The notes below the pieces were generated by a model. That model saw nothing but the letters and a program-made list of their open reading frames with translations, was not told the origin of the DNA and ran no database searches. From Liolophura sinensis (Eukaryota > Mollusca > Polyplacophora > Chitonida > Chitonidae), in NCBI RefSeq assembly GCF_032854445.1, contig NC_088305.1:21926955-21990954 (forward strand): 64,000 bases of DNA. Direction: 5' to 3'. Both the position numbers and the translations under genes were made by a program. Below are positions 62,822 through 64,000 of this stretch, one piece after another. Within the stretch, counting starts at the first letter, position 1. Each line of letters starts with the position of its first letter.

Positions 62822-64000
62822 TATTGTGCAACAAACACTCGCTGACCTTCATAGTAAATTTGTCATCACTGTAGCAGACAAGGCTCCTAAAAATGTCATC
62901 TGTATTTGCAAGAATTATTATCAAATTCTTGTTCAAAAGCTATGTGCATCTACAACGACATCCACGTATTCTGCTACTACATGTACTCTGGAGGAACTAT
63001 TTAACAAACACAAAACCTTTCTTAAAGAAAGGCGCATAAATATACCTACCCGTCATACAGAAATACCACAACTTTACTGGATTCCTAAAATGCATAAATC
63101 CCCATACAAGGCTCGATTTATTGCGTGTTCAAGAAGCTTTACCACCAAACTCTTGTCAACCCACTTACGACAGCGTTACAAGAAGTGAAGTCATTTTGGA
63201 ATAAGTATTGTGCCATAACAAAAAATTCAGGTGTCAACTGCATGTGGATTCTTAACAACTCCAAACGTCTTACAGAAGAACTTGATGCTCATATGCACAA
63301 CACTACAAAGACGTATCCACATGGGATTTCTCTACTCTCTATATTACGATTCCTCACAAAGATCTTATTGAAAGAATATCGTCGTAAATTGTGTCGGTAT
63401 TTACTAAAGTAGGTCACAGTTACATTAACGTAAGAAGCAATAAGGCTTTCTTTAGTTCTACTCTTTATAAAGGTTACCACTCATGCGATGTTACATTATT
63501 TACTGAATTACTTGAATTTCTCATTAATAACATCTATGTGAAATTCGGAGATACCATTTACCAACAGTGCATAGGTATTCCAATGGGTGTCAGTTTTGCG
63601 CCTCTTTTGGCAGACCTATACCTGTTTTCATATGAATACGACTATATGCAGAAATTGCTTAAAAGTAATATCTTTAAAGCTCGATCCTTTTCATTTACCA
63701 AGCGGTATATGGGTGATCTAATGGCGTTAAATAACCCCCATATTGCTGAAGCGGTGAAAGAAATCTATGCGCCTTCATTGGATTTAAAGGAGACAGCAGA
63801 TAGTCCTGATGGTACATCTTACTTGGATCTATATCTGTACAAAGACGAACAAGGTGTCCTTTCACGCCGCCTTTACGACAAAAGGGATAATTTCAGTTTT
63901 GATATTGTAAATTATCCTTATTTAGATAGCAATATACCAAAGGGTCTTGCACATGGTGTATACATTTTTCGCCTTGTAGCATTTGTCAGATCTTGCGTTA
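62822..64000 (+). mobile_element. Penelope-like element copy 2, RT part, runs off the window
   Basis: It begins in the RT N-terminal region (QQTLADLHSKFVITVADKAP) without the GIY-YIG part and continues past 64000. Blocks are IPQLYWIPKMHKSPYKARFI, QQCIGIPMGVSFAPLLADLY, RYMGDLMALNNPHI and DLYLYKDEQGVLSRRLYDKR. Frames change near 63175 and around 63410-63500. It is closely similar to the copy at 40.3-42.7 kb and in the opposite orientation. The catalytic box is again YMGD (63706-63717). Confidence 0.82.

Overview
The window is eukaryotic, AT-rich, repeat-dominated DNA. It contains spliced transposase genes (GT..AG introns), RNA polymerase III-type SINEs, non-LTR retrotransposons with UTRs, Penelope-like, Ty3/Gypsy, hAT, Tc1 and Mutator-like sequences, and no prokaryotic organisation. 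The SINE and LINE 3' ends (variants of TGAAATATTG..GGCGTTAA followed by CATT or CACT tetranucleotide tails) are of a kind I associate with gastropod molluscs, abalone-like vetigastropods in particular. That assignment is recognition, not proof. I see no convincing single-copy host gene; nearly every supported coding region belongs to a mobile element.

Layout. 1-10593: three head-to-tail copies of one APE/RT/RNase H LINE family of the I/Nimb type, the first two cut off inside ORF2 and each followed directly by the 5' end of the next. 11244-17170: a complete LINE copy with both ORFs intact and target-site duplications (TSDs), placed at the stop codon of an SGNH-hydrolase-like gene remnant. 17598-18773: a 5'-truncated LINE. 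19171-22821: a 3.65-kb transposon with 29-bp perfect terminal inverted repeats (TIRs) carrying a two-exon, 650-aa transposase-like gene of a poorly described family (DUF7869-like); this is the best candidate for something new. 24980-32166: a Mutator-like transposase pseudogene on the minus strand, split by a full-length LINE (25898-31803) and abutted by another (32167-36801). The latter is itself hit by two Tc1-like elements. 36802-48260: a mosaic of LINE 3' ends, Ty3/Gypsy remnants in both orientations, a Penelope-like element of the Naiad type (GIY-YIG upstream of RT), a SINE and a duplicated 210-bp block. 48266-52650: a hAT transposon with TIRs, a near-perfect 8-bp TSD and an intron-containing transposase with one frameshift. 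52651-64000: a Tc1 transposase relic hit by a SINE and a LINE, several SINEs with clean TSDs, more LINE fragments, and a second Penelope-like copy running off the end.

How the parts relate. The LINE encodes an RNA-binding ORF1 protein and an ORF2 polyprotein (APE endonuclease, RT, RNase H) coupled by a UAAUG stop-start overlap. Its 3' end resembles the ends of two SINE families, which suggests that these SINEs borrow the LINE machinery. TSDs at several insertions let the order of nesting be read directly.
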